Under the pieces are notes generated by a model. It did no database searches. It saw only the letters and a list, made by a program, of their open reading frames with translations, and had not been told where the DNA came from. Both the position numbers and the translations under genes were made by a program. From the NCBI GenBank assembly GCA_029204225.1, contig CM055108.1:49486996-49550995 (forward strand): DNA of 64,000 bases, written 5' to 3'. This document shows, piece after piece, positions 11,686 to 23,210 of this stretch; position 1 is the first letter of the stretch, and each line of letters begins with the position of its first letter. Source of the stretch: Diphasiastrum complanatum (taxonomy: Eukaryota; Streptophyta; Lycopodiopsida; Lycopodiales; Lycopodiaceae).

Positions 11686-11788
11686 ATAGGAACTGGTAGC
11701 ATTGGCCAATGATGCTTGGGACACCCTCAAAGAAATGTATGAAGCCAAGAATACCTCAAGACTTCTCACTCTAAGGAATCAAATATTT
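11686..11788 (+). pseudogene. copia gag scrap (element Q)
   Basis: The plus strand reads LANDAWDTLKEMYEAKNTSR and then LLTLRNQIF, the standard UBN2-type gag segment seen also in E (TSRVLTLRRQMF) and G (TSKLLTLRNQIF). It stops exactly where the LTR of element B begins, which suggests B landed in or was joined to Q gag. The continuation of this gag is not found on the other side of B. Confidence 0.8.
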
Positions 11789-12558
11789 GATGCGAATTCG
11801 AAGGAATCACGAATACGAAAACAAACAATGCGGATGGATTTCAGATATGATTGCTGGTCATTGCCAACTTTTACATCCCTACAGTCCTCCAGAATGTAGA
11901 CAAACACTGTTGATCTATGTTTTGATTAACACAACATTCAACAAAAATTCAAACCAAGGTGTGGAATTAAATGAACAAGTGAATCAGACAGACGAATAGC
12001 AGCAGACTAATTTACATTCAAGATCATACAATCATACAGATTAATAATGTGCACAATAGCTACAAAATCATCTATTGATTTTTTTTATTCTTCAAGCACT
12101 ACATGCAGATCCACGCAGTGCGTTGGCGTGAGAGAAATACAGTTCTCTCATGCATTCGTTTCTTGCTTACTAGTGAACTTGTGGATCTACAGATCCTATG
12201 CAGAATTGTCTCGCACGCAGGCGGACTCGTATTCTATATTTTCATCTTCTTGCTTACTAGCATTAGGCTACTTGTGTCATGCTTCAACCAGAAAGTATAT
12301 AGTTGTGTCGTGTAACTTCTAGATTAGAGTGATTAAACATCTACAACTAATCATGAATTACAGGAGTGGCAGATTAGCCACGACAGATCAGATATCTGTA
12401 CTTCTGGGTACTTGCGTGATCTTCTTGATGTTTTTGGAGTGTGAGGGCAGAAAAGGTGTCGTGACGATTTTCGTGTCGCTTTGAGTCATTTGACTTTTGT
12501 GTTGTCTGACTTTCTCCTATTGTACCACGAAAAATTCTCTTTCACAAATTTTTTGCGT
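11789..12558 (-). repeat. 3' LTR of copia B
   Basis: It is recognised by alignment with the LTRs of A and C2: the CTACAGTCCTCCAGAATGTAG block, the GTGGAATTAAATGAAC block and the GAGAGAAATACAGTTCTCTC block. A TATA-like box in minus orientation lies at about 12296-12301. The left edge is TGATGCG at 11789. The right edge is uncertain and could extend to about 12640. TTCGCGAA palindromes occur at 12576-12591 and 12619-12626. Full LTR length is about 0.75-0.85 kb. Confidence 0.75.
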
Positions 12559-14064
12559 TCATGTCTTTTCGTCAGAATGTTCGCGAACATTTTCACTTCG
12601 TGTCTTTTGACTTTCGTGTTCGCGAACTTTTTCATCAGAGTGAGCGCTGAAAGCTAGCAAAGCTTTGGTAATAGAAACTTTTTGTTTTTTTAGCTCCCTC
12701 TCAAAGCATGATAGCTTGACGACTCCAAGACTGCTCCTCTGTCTCTCAAAAAGACCTTTTTTTAGGGCAATTGTGAAAATGTCAGCAACCATGTCTTTCG
12801 TTGCAATGAAGGTGGTCTACAACATCTTCTTCTCAATCAGATTCCTCATCAAGTGGTACTTGATCGCGATGTGTTTTCGTTCTTGAGTGGAACACATGAT
12901 CTTTTGTTAAATGTATTGCAGATGTGTTATCCATCTGCAAAACCAGAGGCACATTTTTTTGTTTCACCCAATTCCTCCTGTAACTGCTTGAGCCAAATTA
13001 TTTCATTGGCCATCTTTGTTGATGCAACGTACTTTGTATCACAGGATGACTGAGCCACAATAGTCTGCTTTATTTTGACCTAGAAAATTGCCGCTCCTGA
13101 CGAGATGGTGCATCTTTCTGAGATGCTTTTACAATCATTTTTGAGGGATGCCCAACTAGCATCACTATAGGAAAGCATATTGAACCCTGCATCACGACAA
13201 TAACACAAGCCATAATCTCTCGTTAATTGGAGATATTGCAAAATTTGTTTTACAATATTCCAATGTGTCGAGCTTGAATTCATGCAAAATTGGCTCATCC
13301 TGAATACTGCATAAGCAATGTCAGGACATGTGTTGTCTGCAAGGTACATCAGCGAACCTGTCAGTCTCCTGTAAGGTGTGAGCTGCATTCGTTCTCTCTT
13401 CTTCAGTCTTCGGACAATCATCGTTCGTCAGCATCGTTCCTGCGAGCATTGGAGTATTCGCTCCTTTGCAATTCAGCATCCCAAAATTCTCTAGGATTTT
13501 CTGGGTGTATCTGGACTGATGAAGGTACAACTTACCTCTCTCATAGTCTTTGTCAATTTGCAAGCCAAGGTAACATCTGGCCTCTCCCAGATCCACGATC
13601 TCGAAATATTTCGAGATGTCTATCTTCACTTCAGCAATCAACTGCTCACTCTTGCAGAGTATCAGAGTGTTGTCCACATACACAGCCACAATGATGAATT
13701 TTCCATCTGTGATTCTCACATACACATTGGAATCAGCCATCAGTGGCTTGAATCCTAATGATTTCAGGACTTGATCGTTCTTTTTATACCATTGTCGAGC
13801 TGATTGTTTCAGACCATAGATATTCCTATGCATTCTACATGCATAATCAAGAAGTGAACTCGAGACATAACTTGGGGGTTGATCCATGTAGACCTCCTTG
13901 TCTAACTCACCATACAAGAAGGCTGTCTTCTCATCCACAATGTGGATCCTGAGGTCATAAGCAGCTGCATATGCAAATAACAATGGTAGGGACGAATGTT
14001 TGACAACAGGAGAGAAGGTTTCAGAGTAGTCAATACCATATCTCTGAGAAAATCCCTTCGCTAT
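12559..14064 (-). pseudogene. copia B reverse transcriptase and RNase H
   Basis: RT (14064 to about 13330) begins inside AKGFSQRYGIDYSETFSPVV. It continues through DEKTAFLYGELDKEV, a changed catalytic box (YVDNTLIL, second Asp to Asn), GLQIDKD and ANTPMLAG. RNase H (13421 to about 12560) has RRLTGSLMYLADNTCPDIAY, then YSDASWASLKNDCKS, and ends VADIFTIALKKGLFERQRSS near the LTR. Frameshifts occur near 13400 and 13080. The 5' end is cut at 14064 within RT and joined to gypsy sequence of the opposite strand. B shows what A lost. Confidence 0.92.
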
Positions 14065-15640
14065 GTGTGGCAACTACACCAAGTGACCACAAGTATGTGG
14101 TTAGGATGGCAGCAGGTCTAGGACCACTTTGTCCCCCACGTGCCATTGAGAATTCAAAACTATGTAGATAGTTTATCTTTTCATATTATGAATCTTGATA
14201 AGGTAGATCTAATCCTAGGTAAAGAGTGGTTTTATGCTAGAAATGAGTCCTTAAAGAAAGATTATGTTTCTCATAGTATCTCTTTCTTGCATAATGACTC
14301 ATTGGTTTGTCTTAAAGGTGATGAGCCTAATCTACCTTTTGTAACAGCTCATGAAACTAATCAATGTGTTTTGCATTTTGAGTATCATTTGTAATTATTT
14401 TATCTGAAAGATGAATCATTCATAGATGCTTTTAGTACTCATAATTTCAATGTTGATGTTTTGGCTTTCCCTAAAGCATTGTCTTTTTTTGGTGTTAATC
14501 TAGAAGCTATGCCTGAGGCAAAATCTTTAAAGGACTTAGGGAGGAATGTAATGATATATTCCCTGAGCAGTTACTTGTGGGTCTTCCCCCCTCACGGGGA
14601 GTAGACCATCACATAGATCTTCTTCCTGATAGCTCTCCTATATCGTTTTTTCACTACAAGATGAGTCCGAAGAAAGAAGATGAAGTTGCAAGTCAACTTA
14701 AGGAGTTGTTACGTAAGGGCCATATTCGGCCTAGTAAATCCCCTTGGGGAACACATGTTTGTTAACTGGCAAGAAAAATGATGGTATTCATCTTTGTGTA
14801 AATTACAAAAAGCTTAACAAAATGACAATCAAGAACCGTTATCTGTTACCTCGGATGGACGACTTAATGGACCGATTGAATGGCGCTAAGTATTTCACCA
14901 AATTGGATCTTAGGTCGGGGTACCATCAAATTAGAATTTACGAGGGGATGTTTCCAAAACTCGTTTTCGTTCTAGCTATGGCCATTACAAATTTTTAGGT
15001 TTACGCTTTGGTCTAACTATTGACCCGACAACCTTCCAACATATGATGAACGATATTCTTTGTCCATATCTAGATAAGTTTCTCATGGTATTTTTAGATG
15101 ACATATTGATTTACAGTAAGACTCTTGAGGAGCATGACACACATTTGCATACAGTCTTAGATAATTTAAGGCAGACAAAACTTTATGCTAAGGAGTCTAA
15201 ATATGAGTTCTTTCAAACAAGAATCAAGTAGTTAGGACATATAGTTTTTAGGCTTCACAATGTTTTTCCATAAATTCATTAAAGATTATGCCTTGACTGC
15301 ATTGACTCTAACGAATCTTCTTAAGGGAGTGAAAAAAGCCAAGAGAAAAACTAAAAAGGGTAGTAAGAAGAAGGCAGAAGGCGTTCAAAAATCAGTCCAC
15401 CTATTTTTTGGACCGATGAACTTAATCAAAGCTTTGAAGCTTTGAAGATGTTAGTGTCTACGACCCCTATCTTACACATTGTGAAACCTAGCAGATCTTT
15501 CCTAGTGGAAAGCTAGTGACTATGCGGTGGGTGCAGTCCTTTGCCAAGATGGTAGACCTGTGGCTTTAAAAACAAGAAGTTGGACCCAACTCAAAGTAGA
15601 TATTCTACTTCCACCCGATCACCCTATGCATGATGGGCTT
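14065..15640 (+). pseudogene. Ty3/gypsy element T: protease end, reverse transcriptase, RNase H
   Basis: The plus strand first gives the end of a gypsy protease (DLILGKEWFYARNESLK, about 14200). After a spacer the RT follows: HHIDLLPDSSPISF, YKMSPKKEDEV, GHIRPSKSPWG (about 14600-14750), VNYKKLNKMTIKNRY, LDLRSGYHQIRI (about 14910) and the catalytic FLDDILIYSKT (about 15095). RNase H is recognised by ASDYAVGAVLCQDGRPVA at about 15512-15565. Stops and frameshifts are frequent. Gag, integrase and LTRs are absent. The left end abuts copia B on the opposite strand. Confidence 0.9.
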
Positions 15641-15774
15641 GTCCCAACTCCATGAAGGTACAATACATATTTGGGCCAGTTAATGTACATGTCATTTATC
15701 TATTTTATAGTTACTCTCTTTAGATTTCTTCTAATGATCATCTACATTGAATGTGTGTGCTTGTTTGTTAATAT

Positions 15775-16616
15775 TGTAGGCAAGCGATTGGCATCAAATT
15801 TGGAGATCCAATTAAGATCTAGGGCGACTCCCTCCTGGTATGAGGAGGTTATCAATATTTCATGAACTTCCATATTCGGGGGGATTATTGATAAACCATA
15901 TCTTGGACCCGATGCACATATTCAAGAATGTCGGGAGCACAATTTGGGAGCACTTGACCGGATCGAAAGATAAAAAAGACGCACGAGATGACTTAAAAGA
16001 AGTGGAAAAGATGGCCGATTTATGGCCACAAATGGTGGGAAATTCAATTGTCCTTCCAAAGGCTCCATGGATCTTCTCGAGGATTGTAAAGAATGCAATA
16101 GCCTCATTTCGAACTCCGACATGACACATGTGATGCCTAAAGGGTGCCTTCACAAGGGACAAACTTAGTCTCATGACTGGCATAAATTTTTACAGGTTGG
16201 CATGGCATGTTTTTTGACGTTGCTTCCATGACCTCAACATTCTGGATTACATTTTATAGCATGTCTTGTAATCTCATGACGTTCTCATTGTGCATGGCCG
16301 TATTTCAATGACCAGATTGTTTTTGTGCATGTAGTTTGTGCTCCCCTTAGTGTTGAGAGGGTCTTTGACAGAGGAGTTAAGGAGTGCAATCTACAAAATC
16401 AGTGGTTTGATGAGGTACGTTGAATGTGACTCACATCATTTCTTCTTGAGATGATTCAAGATGATGATCTTAATATCATGTATGTCATTGTTGTTTACTT
16501 TTTTCATGAAGATACATTTCATCCAAGGAGATACCGCTAGCATCCATTGAGGCGGCAAGAAAAAGCTCCATCGAGGCAATGTGTTTGATGTGGGCCATGA
16601 GTCATGAGCAATAATT
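15775..16616 (+). pseudogene. CACTA (En/Spm) transposase fragment X1, TNP2 end and DUF4218-like part
   Basis: After a possible TTGTAG acceptor at 15780, one frame reads ELPYSGGLLINHILDPMHI, then KNVGSTIWEHLTGSKDKKDA and SIVLPKAPWIF. This is the conserved end of plant TNP2-type transposases. The frame breaks near 16125 and resumes with SHDWHKFLQ. A later block reads LTEELRSAIYKISGLM. A GT-AG intron (16415-16511) then joins to RYISSKEIPLASIEAARKSS and IEAMCLM. The retained intron shows a genomic copy. The N-terminal transposase part and terminal repeats were not found. Confidence 0.83.
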
Positions 16617-17150
16617 CTAAGTCACTCACTACCATGTGATAATATCACTAGTATCATGGGATAATCATATATGCAATTGTTGTGTTGTAAAGTATGTTAT
16701 GACATCATTGGTGGTAGCACCACTCTCCATGCTAGCATGCCACTAGCTCTAACCAAATGCCAAGCTCCTATTACAATTACATTTTGACAGCTCTAGAGAG
16801 TTTTGTTTCATGTGCCACCACCCAACATCATGGAGACATTCATCTGAAGTTTGTAATATATTTGCTCACAGGCCATGCTGCAAGATTCTCTATTCAAGAA
16901 GTAGAAGAAATTAGTTATAGAAATTTTGGTTTCAGGTATGTGAAGCTTGTGCAGAGCATCTTGAAGGATCTGACACTACTATCATGCCTTAGTTAATAAT
17001 TTCGGTATGCTACCACTCTCTTTATTCAATGCCTTCGTTAATAAATTTGTAATCATTGTCATGGCTGGGCAGAAGTGTGTAGTGCAATGATACTTCACCA
17101 GTTTGAACAAGATATCTGATGTAGCGATATTGAAGCCCTATGTGAAATCC
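16617..17150. other. spacer, no gene seen
   Basis: This may include degraded flank of the CACTA fragment. A 79-codon frame at 16757-16996 has no recognisable motif. The left edge of the element E LTR lies somewhere near 17.1 kb and could not be fixed. Confidence 0.4.
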
Positions 17151-17811
17151 ATTGTGAAAATTGTCAACATTTCCTTGACTACTTTTAGGCCAGATTTGGT
17201 AATTTTGGCACGTAGTTTTGGATCTACCCTTTCACATGTGTGAAAGAGGTCTAGATAATTTTATTTTAGGATATATTCTATATTGAAAAAGCGTCAAACT
17301 TCAGGACCTTCGAAATGACACCAGAATCATGTCATTCGGACATGTAGGCCAAAATTGGCTATTTTAGGCTAGTGGTGTCCTAAAATTGGATCCTAAGTTC
17401 TAGAGAGAGGAGAAAAAGTCATCTCTCTCACCTATATTAGGCTGAATCTCATAGAGAAACAAGGTGGAGTAGATCCATTGTATTCATTTGCTTAATGAGA
17501 GATTTTTCTATTGGTTTCTCCTTCCATTGTTGGCAATGTGTAGTGATTGAGTTCAAGCTTGTGTGTATGATCTTAGGTGCTTTCCAAAAGTGGTAAGAGG
17601 TTGATGTAGTATGCACTGTATACTATTATTTTGGGCCACACTTGATGTTTATGGTAGTTTTCATTTTTGGTAAATGCTTTTTGGTCAAGTTCTTTTGCAT
17701 TCTAGGTAGCATAAAATGTTTTGCCAATTCCTAGCTTATGTAGTTTGGAGTGCAAGCATTCAAGCCAATGATCTTGGAGTTTAGATCCACTTAGGATCTG
17801 TATTTTTCTCA
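17150..17811 (+). repeat. 5' LTR of copia E
   Basis: The right edge ends CTCA at 17811, directly before a perfect PBS. A TATA-like CTATATTAGG lies at about 17430. Positions about 17682-17769 recur at 20793-20878 at the other end of the element, confirming the LTR. TTTCACATGTGTGAAA-like palindromic sequence lies at about 17231. The left edge is approximate. Confidence 0.75.
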
Positions 17812-17826
17812 TGGTATCAGAGCTGG
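17812..17826 (+). other. primer-binding site of copia E
   Basis: TGGTATCAGAGCTGG is a perfect initiator tRNA-Met-type site placed directly after the LTR. It fixes the element's orientation and LTR end. Confidence 0.95.
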
Positions 17827-18893
17827 TTGGCCACTATTTCTAGAAATATTTCCATTTTTGGTGATATCTGGATGTTTGATCAAGTTCTAGCATGATTATG
17901 CATTGAATTGTTGATCAAATCTTACTAACCTTTGTTTTGTAAGTTGAACTTGTGGATCAAAAGCATATTTCAGGTCTATTGAATATCAGAGGGTGAGAAG
18001 AAGCTATTTTGGGCCAGATCATCGCATCTTATCATTTGTTGATTGTGGGGCTTGTGCATATTGAATACTAACAATGTTCAATTGTTGACAATCTCCTTAA
18101 GTGGATGAACCTTCTCCTTAAGTGGATGACAAATGCTCTTTGAGTGATTTTGTAATTCTCCTAAAGGTTGAGCAAAGCTCCCATTTGGATGAAAGATCCC
18201 CTTTTTGGGTGAACATATTGTAAGCTCGATTGTGAAGGGCATATTGTAAAGATTGTCATCGATTTTGGCATAAATTTTGGTGTACTTTGTTGGGCATGTA
18301 AGTAACTCTCCTTATGTAATTCAATTGGAGCATTTCTTGGAAGGTTTTCACCATTATGCAAATGTGTTTCCAAGTTCTTAACAAGTTGAGGAACATTCTC
18401 ATGTGAAGTGAACTTAGATCTACATCTAAACATCAAGATTTGACAAGCTAGTGAAGCTAGTCTTGTGATTCACTAAGTGTATAACATTCACTTCTAAAGC
18501 TTGTATTTATCACTTGCTGGAGTTTACAAACTTTTAGAAGTGTGGTTTATGTGTGGTTATACAAGTTGAATCAATGTCTTAGTGTTGATCATATGTTGAT
18601 CAAGTTTGTTCAATACTAGGTAAACTTGACATCCTATTTTTGTGTATTTTCTAAGAATGCAAGTATCACACCATAAGTTGATTTGGTCACTTGTTGGAAA
18701 GTTTGAGAGCTTAATCAAGAGTGTTGCATGTGTTTCAATCTTCCTTTCTATGCTTGGAAACCATCTAGGTTCAAGATAGAAGTGTTTTAGTGTCCTAGAT
18801 CTTCATAGATCTCTTTATCCATCATTTGTTGAGAGAAAAGTGAGTTCTAGGTGCATTAGGACAGAATCTAAAAGTTGAAGAATTATTAAATTC

Positions 18894-19618
18894 ATGGCTT
18901 CCAATGGTGGGACCACGCTAGAATCTAATGATAGGTTGAGTTCATCAAAGTACTCTACTTGGAAGTGAGGATGGAGTCCTTACTTGAGTTGAATGAACTC
19001 ATGGACATAGTTGCAGGAATTGAAGAGAGATCCCTCACACTTCAAGAGCAACAAAGGTTTGATAAGAAGGATTTAAGGGCTCTTCATATCATTAAAATGA
19101 ATGTTACCAATGAACTTCTCAAGGAAGTCAGTAAGAGTCAAAGTGCAAGTGAGGCATGGAATGCCTTGAAGAAGCTCTTTGAATCAAAGTCCACATCTAG
19201 GGTATTGACCCTAAGGAGGCAAATGTTTTCTAGTAGGTAAAGAGAGGGCGAAAGTGCTCGTGCATTTGTCTTGAGGGTTAAGTATTTAAGTGATGATCTA
19301 GCATGCATTGATGGAAGCATAAAAGATGGTGAAATAGTCCAAGTTATGTTGAATGGTTTGCTTGCCATTCAGAGAGTCTTGCCAAGTGTGGTTGACCTAC
19401 AAGAAACCTTATTGGCTAGAGAACATAGGTTGCAATCAAAGCTTGATGGTGCATCCTTTCAAGGTGGAGGTGAAGAGGCTTTCTTCACAAAAGGAAAGTT
19501 CAAAGGAAAAGATAAAGGCAGAGGGAAATGGTCCAAAGGTGGTAACTTGGATCATGATGATCACTCTTCAGAAGAAAAGAGAGAAAGGCGAGAGGCAAGG
19601 AAATCTAGCAATAGATGA
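18894..19618 (+). pseudogene. copia E gag
   Basis: The likely start at 18894 gives MASNGGTTLESNDRLSSSKY then STWK. A one-base loss follows, after which VRMESLLELNELMDIVAG continues. The UBN2 core is present (ALHIIKMNVTNELLKEVSKS, AWNALKKLFESKSTSRVLTL). A stop at about 19238 precedes RAFVLRVKYLSDDLACIDGS. The C-terminal part is basic (KGKFKGKDKGRGKWSKGG), but no CCHC zinc knuckle is visible, so the RNA-binding end looks deleted. The leader between PBS and gag is about 1.07 kb. Confidence 0.9.
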
Positions 19619-20793
19619 AGAAGAGCATAGCATTTGTGAATCTCTTGTTATGACTTCAAGTCTTCTTGCAAATATAGATGGGAATGATCCTTGGTGGATT
19701 GATAGTGTAGCCTCATCTCACATGACAAGACATTAGGAATACTTTTCATCCTTATTATTTTATGAGGGACAAAGCAACATCATCTATATTGCAAATGATG
19801 GTCAATGTGACATCAAAGTCATAGGCACAATACCTATTTCTCTTTCAGCAAATAGGAAAGCAAATCTTGAAAATGTATTGTACATTCCTTCAATCACTAA
19901 GAACTTGCTTAGTGTTAGTCAAATGATTGACAAGGGGCTTGATGTTGAGTTTATTGGAGATTCTTGTTTGATAAGTAAATGTGGATCCTTTATTGCTCAA
20001 GGAAGGAGGCATGGTAAACTTTTCAAGCTTGATGCATGTGTGATCTCTAATTTTGAAGGATGTATGGCTAGGGAACAATTGACAAAACAAGAAGTTTGGC
20101 ACAAGAGGTTGGGCCATACCAACTTCAAATCCTTGGAGGTAATGGCAAATAAAGAGCATGTTCTTGGTCTCCCTAAAGGTCTTGCTGCATATAATAGTGT
20201 TTGTGAACACTGTTCATTGTCCAAATCTCATAGACTTGCTTATTCTAGATCTACTTCTAGATCTAAAGAAGTTTTTCATCTTGTGCATTTGAATATTCAT
20301 TCTGTTAGTACAACTAGCAATGGTGGGGAAAAGATGTATGCAACTTTCATCGATGACTTTAGTCAATAAACTTGGTTTATCTTCTTAAAAGCAAGGATTA
20401 AGTGTTTTTGGCATCTGTCAAGTTCAAGAATGGAATGGAAAACAAATTCAATACAAAGATCAAATGCTTAAGATCAAATAATGGAGGGGAATACATTTCA
20501 ACTAAGTTGAAAGATTTTTGCATAGCACATGAGATTAAGAGGGAGTTTTCTAGTCCTAGGACTCCACAACAAAATGTAGTGGCCGAGAGGAAGAATAGAA
20601 CCCTTTGTGAATGTTCCAAGGCAATGAGACTACATGCTAATCTTGCTAAGTCTTTTTTGGAGGAAGCTTTAGCATGTGATAACTATATTTGTAATAGGTG
20701 GACAAATACTTAATTGGATGGTAAGACTCCTTTTGAGGTCCTTCGTGGTAAAAGGCCGAGTGTCAAGTGCCAAGCATTGTAGGGTCTTTGGTT
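19619..20793 (+). pseudogene. copia E protease and integrase, cut in the integrase
   Basis: The protease has WWIDSVASSHMTRH, with the active-site Gly changed to Val, then NVLYIPSITKNLLSVSQM. GAG-pre-integrase follows (EVWHKRLGHTNFKSLEVM, CEHCSLSKSHRL). The integrase has MYATFIDDFSQ, LRSNNGGEYIS (second catalytic position Asn) and NVVAERKNRTLCEC (Glu present), ending near GKTPFEVLRGKRPSVK. At 20793, within RVFG, the frame runs directly into LTR sequence. All of RT and RNase H is deleted. Changed catalytic residues show it was dead as well as truncated. Confidence 0.92.
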
Positions 20794-20878
20794 GGTCAAG
20801 TTATTTTATATTCTAGGTAGCATAGAATGTTTTGCCAATTCCTAGCTTATGTAGTTTGGAGTGCAAGCATCCAAGCAA
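20793..20878 (+). repeat. 3' LTR remnant of copia E
   Basis: This segment matches 17682-17769 of the 5' LTR (GCATAGAATGTTTTGCCAAT and its flanks) with a few differences, and it is cut on both sides. It starts at a short TTGGTCAAG overlap with the integrase breakpoint. Confidence 0.88.
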
Positions 20879-21030
20879 CCAAATGAGTCTATCTCTAATT
20901 CTACCCAAATATTCCTATAGCTTCATTGTTAATACGCTGATCTTCAAAAGCTAATGGCAACAGTGACAACGAGTGAGATCGAGAAGGTGTGTCATGTGTC
21001 ACCGATCCATCCGATGATTATTCATCACAC

Positions 21031-21742
21031 TCAACAAGCTTGCACATGATCATCCTCTAAAAATGTGTCATCAAATCCATCATCACGATCTTGTTTATGA
21101 GGTGCATTAGTTGGTAGTGCCATGTCCTCCACGACATCTCTATCTTCAAAAATTCTTTTACTTCGAGGAGCGACTTGAATCACGTACCACCATCTAGGAT
21201 CTGAATGATCGGGGTGAAAGACCACTTGTAATTGATCGATGTTACCATAAACGTTGACTCATAATTAGTGTCCATAGCTATGTTAAAGTTGCTTGGTTAT
21301 ACATAAAACAATATACATTTTTTGCAGTATACTAAAATCGATTGATTGACAACAAAAGAGCATAGACGTCTTGAAGACACAGAAGAAATGTACCTGCCCA
21401 CATTGTTGGGGAAAAACAAATGTAATGCTTTGATCCAGTCCAAAGCTTGGTAGAGTCAATGGAAAAGTAACCACTCTCATCTTTCATGACAGTTGCATTG
21501 GGACCATTGCAAATAACTTTGAGCCATTTGACATCAAATATGAAAAAGCTGAATTGTCTAAATCCAACTTCGAGGATGTCATTGATTGTCCCACAATAAT
21601 CAGGTTGAGAAGAGAGTGAATTGGTGTTTGCCATTGTGCTTGCTCGACTCTCTTGGGTAAAATTTGTCATGAGTCCACAATCGTACGTATTTCTATTTTC
21701 GTGAATGCGCTCGGTCCAAAAGTGTCGTTCATGCATCCACAA
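21031..21742 (-). pseudogene. CACTA transposase fragment X2, DUF4216-like region
   Basis: The minus strand reads PDYCGTINDILEVGFRQFSF, FDVKWLKVIC, DESGYFSIDSTKLWT and a second-frame FVFPQQCGQV. After a likely intron (about 21226-21370) it continues DHSDPRWWYVIQVAPRSKRI, FEDRDVVEDM, and ends LEDDHVQAC-stop. This matches the small DUF4216 domain near the C-terminus of plant CACTA transposases (YYG-EIxELDY...KW...G-T-VD; QVFYVxDP; WxVV). It is opposite in strand to X1, so it is a different insertion or an inverted piece. Part of it (21103-21627) is duplicated at 30012-30537. Confidence 0.75.
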
Positions 21743-22678
21743 TGCATTGTAATTTTAAACTGAACGAAATAGAACTAAATGTGTTAGGGATACAACAAAC
21801 ATGTACAAAATTGCACGTACAAGTGGTTTAATTAACATGTGAATGATGATTATCATAGCTTACATATCGCACCCCCTTGCGAATTCCCGCTCTCTCTCTC
21901 TGTTATTTCTGGGTTGTTTGCCAAGACTTCTCTAAGGACATCACGTAGCCAATCAAGCATCATGTCCTTGGGTAAAAGTGTGTGGTTAGGTGGATATGGT
22001 TGTCTTCTATGCCCTCTCTTGAAAGTGGATCGAGCAGTTTGTCTATGAGCCTTGGCCTCTTCTGTAGGCTGATATTCCAAGGAATATTCTAGCCATCCTA
22101 CGAAACATCTTCAAAAATACAAGCATGATAGGATTTAAACATAGAATGTGGTGGCCTAGTCGTTATGGATTTCCACAAAAATGATGAATTATGTAGTATA
22201 AAAGGTTTGATCGTTCTCCAAGAGAGAGAATAATCTCATCTTTTGCATGGTAAATGTATATATGATGGTAAACAGACTGGTATGTATAAAATTCACAACG
22301 AATACCACAGCAACATAACTGCTTATCCAAAGATATTTGGGTAAATTGGCATCCAAGAACACCAATGATGAAATGTTTTGGTCAAGGTCTGTAAATGTAA
22401 GGATTACTTTATCTTTCAGGCTCTTCAGGCATCAAGGAAATAGTGATAACTGACAGCAACTAGCAATTAGATTTAGTAAGCAGAATCACATTAGCATAAG
22501 ATTCTTCTTAATCAAACACAGAGAATTAGTCTTTATCGCAGAAAGCAAGCAAAACAGAGCCTCAAACAATCCTGTTATCTGAACACATAGCTCATTCAGA
22601 AATGAAAGAAGGTCTGCTAAGAAATGATGCTTAACAGCTTCGGCTAATACCCTGCACACATTAGTCAGAATTGTTACT
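21743..22678. other. spacer, no gene assigned
   Basis: A 75-codon minus frame (22080-21853) reads as hydrophilic sequence with DWLRDVLREVLANNPEITE, which could be a transposase-linked exon but is not recognised. The rest is AT-rich and without motifs. Confidence 0.35.
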
Positions 22679-23167
22679 TGCTGGTGTCGCCTAAAAATCC
22701 ATGTTAGAGTAACTGAAATTCAGTTTAATATAAGAAATGTGTGTGACGCAAACAAAACAGTATCACAATCATCCACAAATCATACAAAGTGTGTTCGCAC
22801 ATATGATAAGAAGTAATTCTGTGAAAGATAGCAGAAAGAAAAGAATGCTCAAGCTATAGGAACTCGCTCTTCTCTTTATTGATACTCAGCTCTGCGTAGA
22901 AATGCGTCTGTACAATGGCATGAAGTGTCGACCTTATAGGAACGATCACCGGTCTCAATGTCGTTTACGAACCGTTAAATGTCGGTTCTAGACTTCTATT
23001 GCGTCTCTTTAGAACGTCGCAACTTCTACTTAAAATATGAATTTACAAAGTGCGAAATAGGCCTTTACATGTATTTAGGCACTATAGCACATTTTATGTA
23101 CATGGAAATTGAAAATTTTTACAATATATGACATAACTCAGATAATGTGAAATCATAAGTCTCTACA
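22679..23167 (-). repeat. 3' LTR of gypsy F
   Basis: The right edge (TGTAGAG on the minus strand, ending at 23167) abuts a strong polypurine tract. In minus orientation a TATA-like CCTATAAGG lies at about 22933-22940. An AATAAAG poly(A)-signal-like word follows at about 22874-22880, with promoter and signal in the expected order for an LTR. The left edge TG at 22679 is a guess based on TG...CA ends. No partner LTR is in the window. Confidence 0.65.
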
Positions 23168-23183
23168 TATCCCCTTCCTCAAC
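23168..23183 (-). other. polypurine tract of gypsy F
   Basis: The minus strand reads GTTGAGGAAGGGGATA immediately before the LTR start TGTAGAG. This is the expected plus-strand primer site and it ties the extra ORF to the retroelement. Confidence 0.75.
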
Positions 23184-23210
23184 TGTGCAGCGGCTCGCCA
23201 ACAATCTGAT

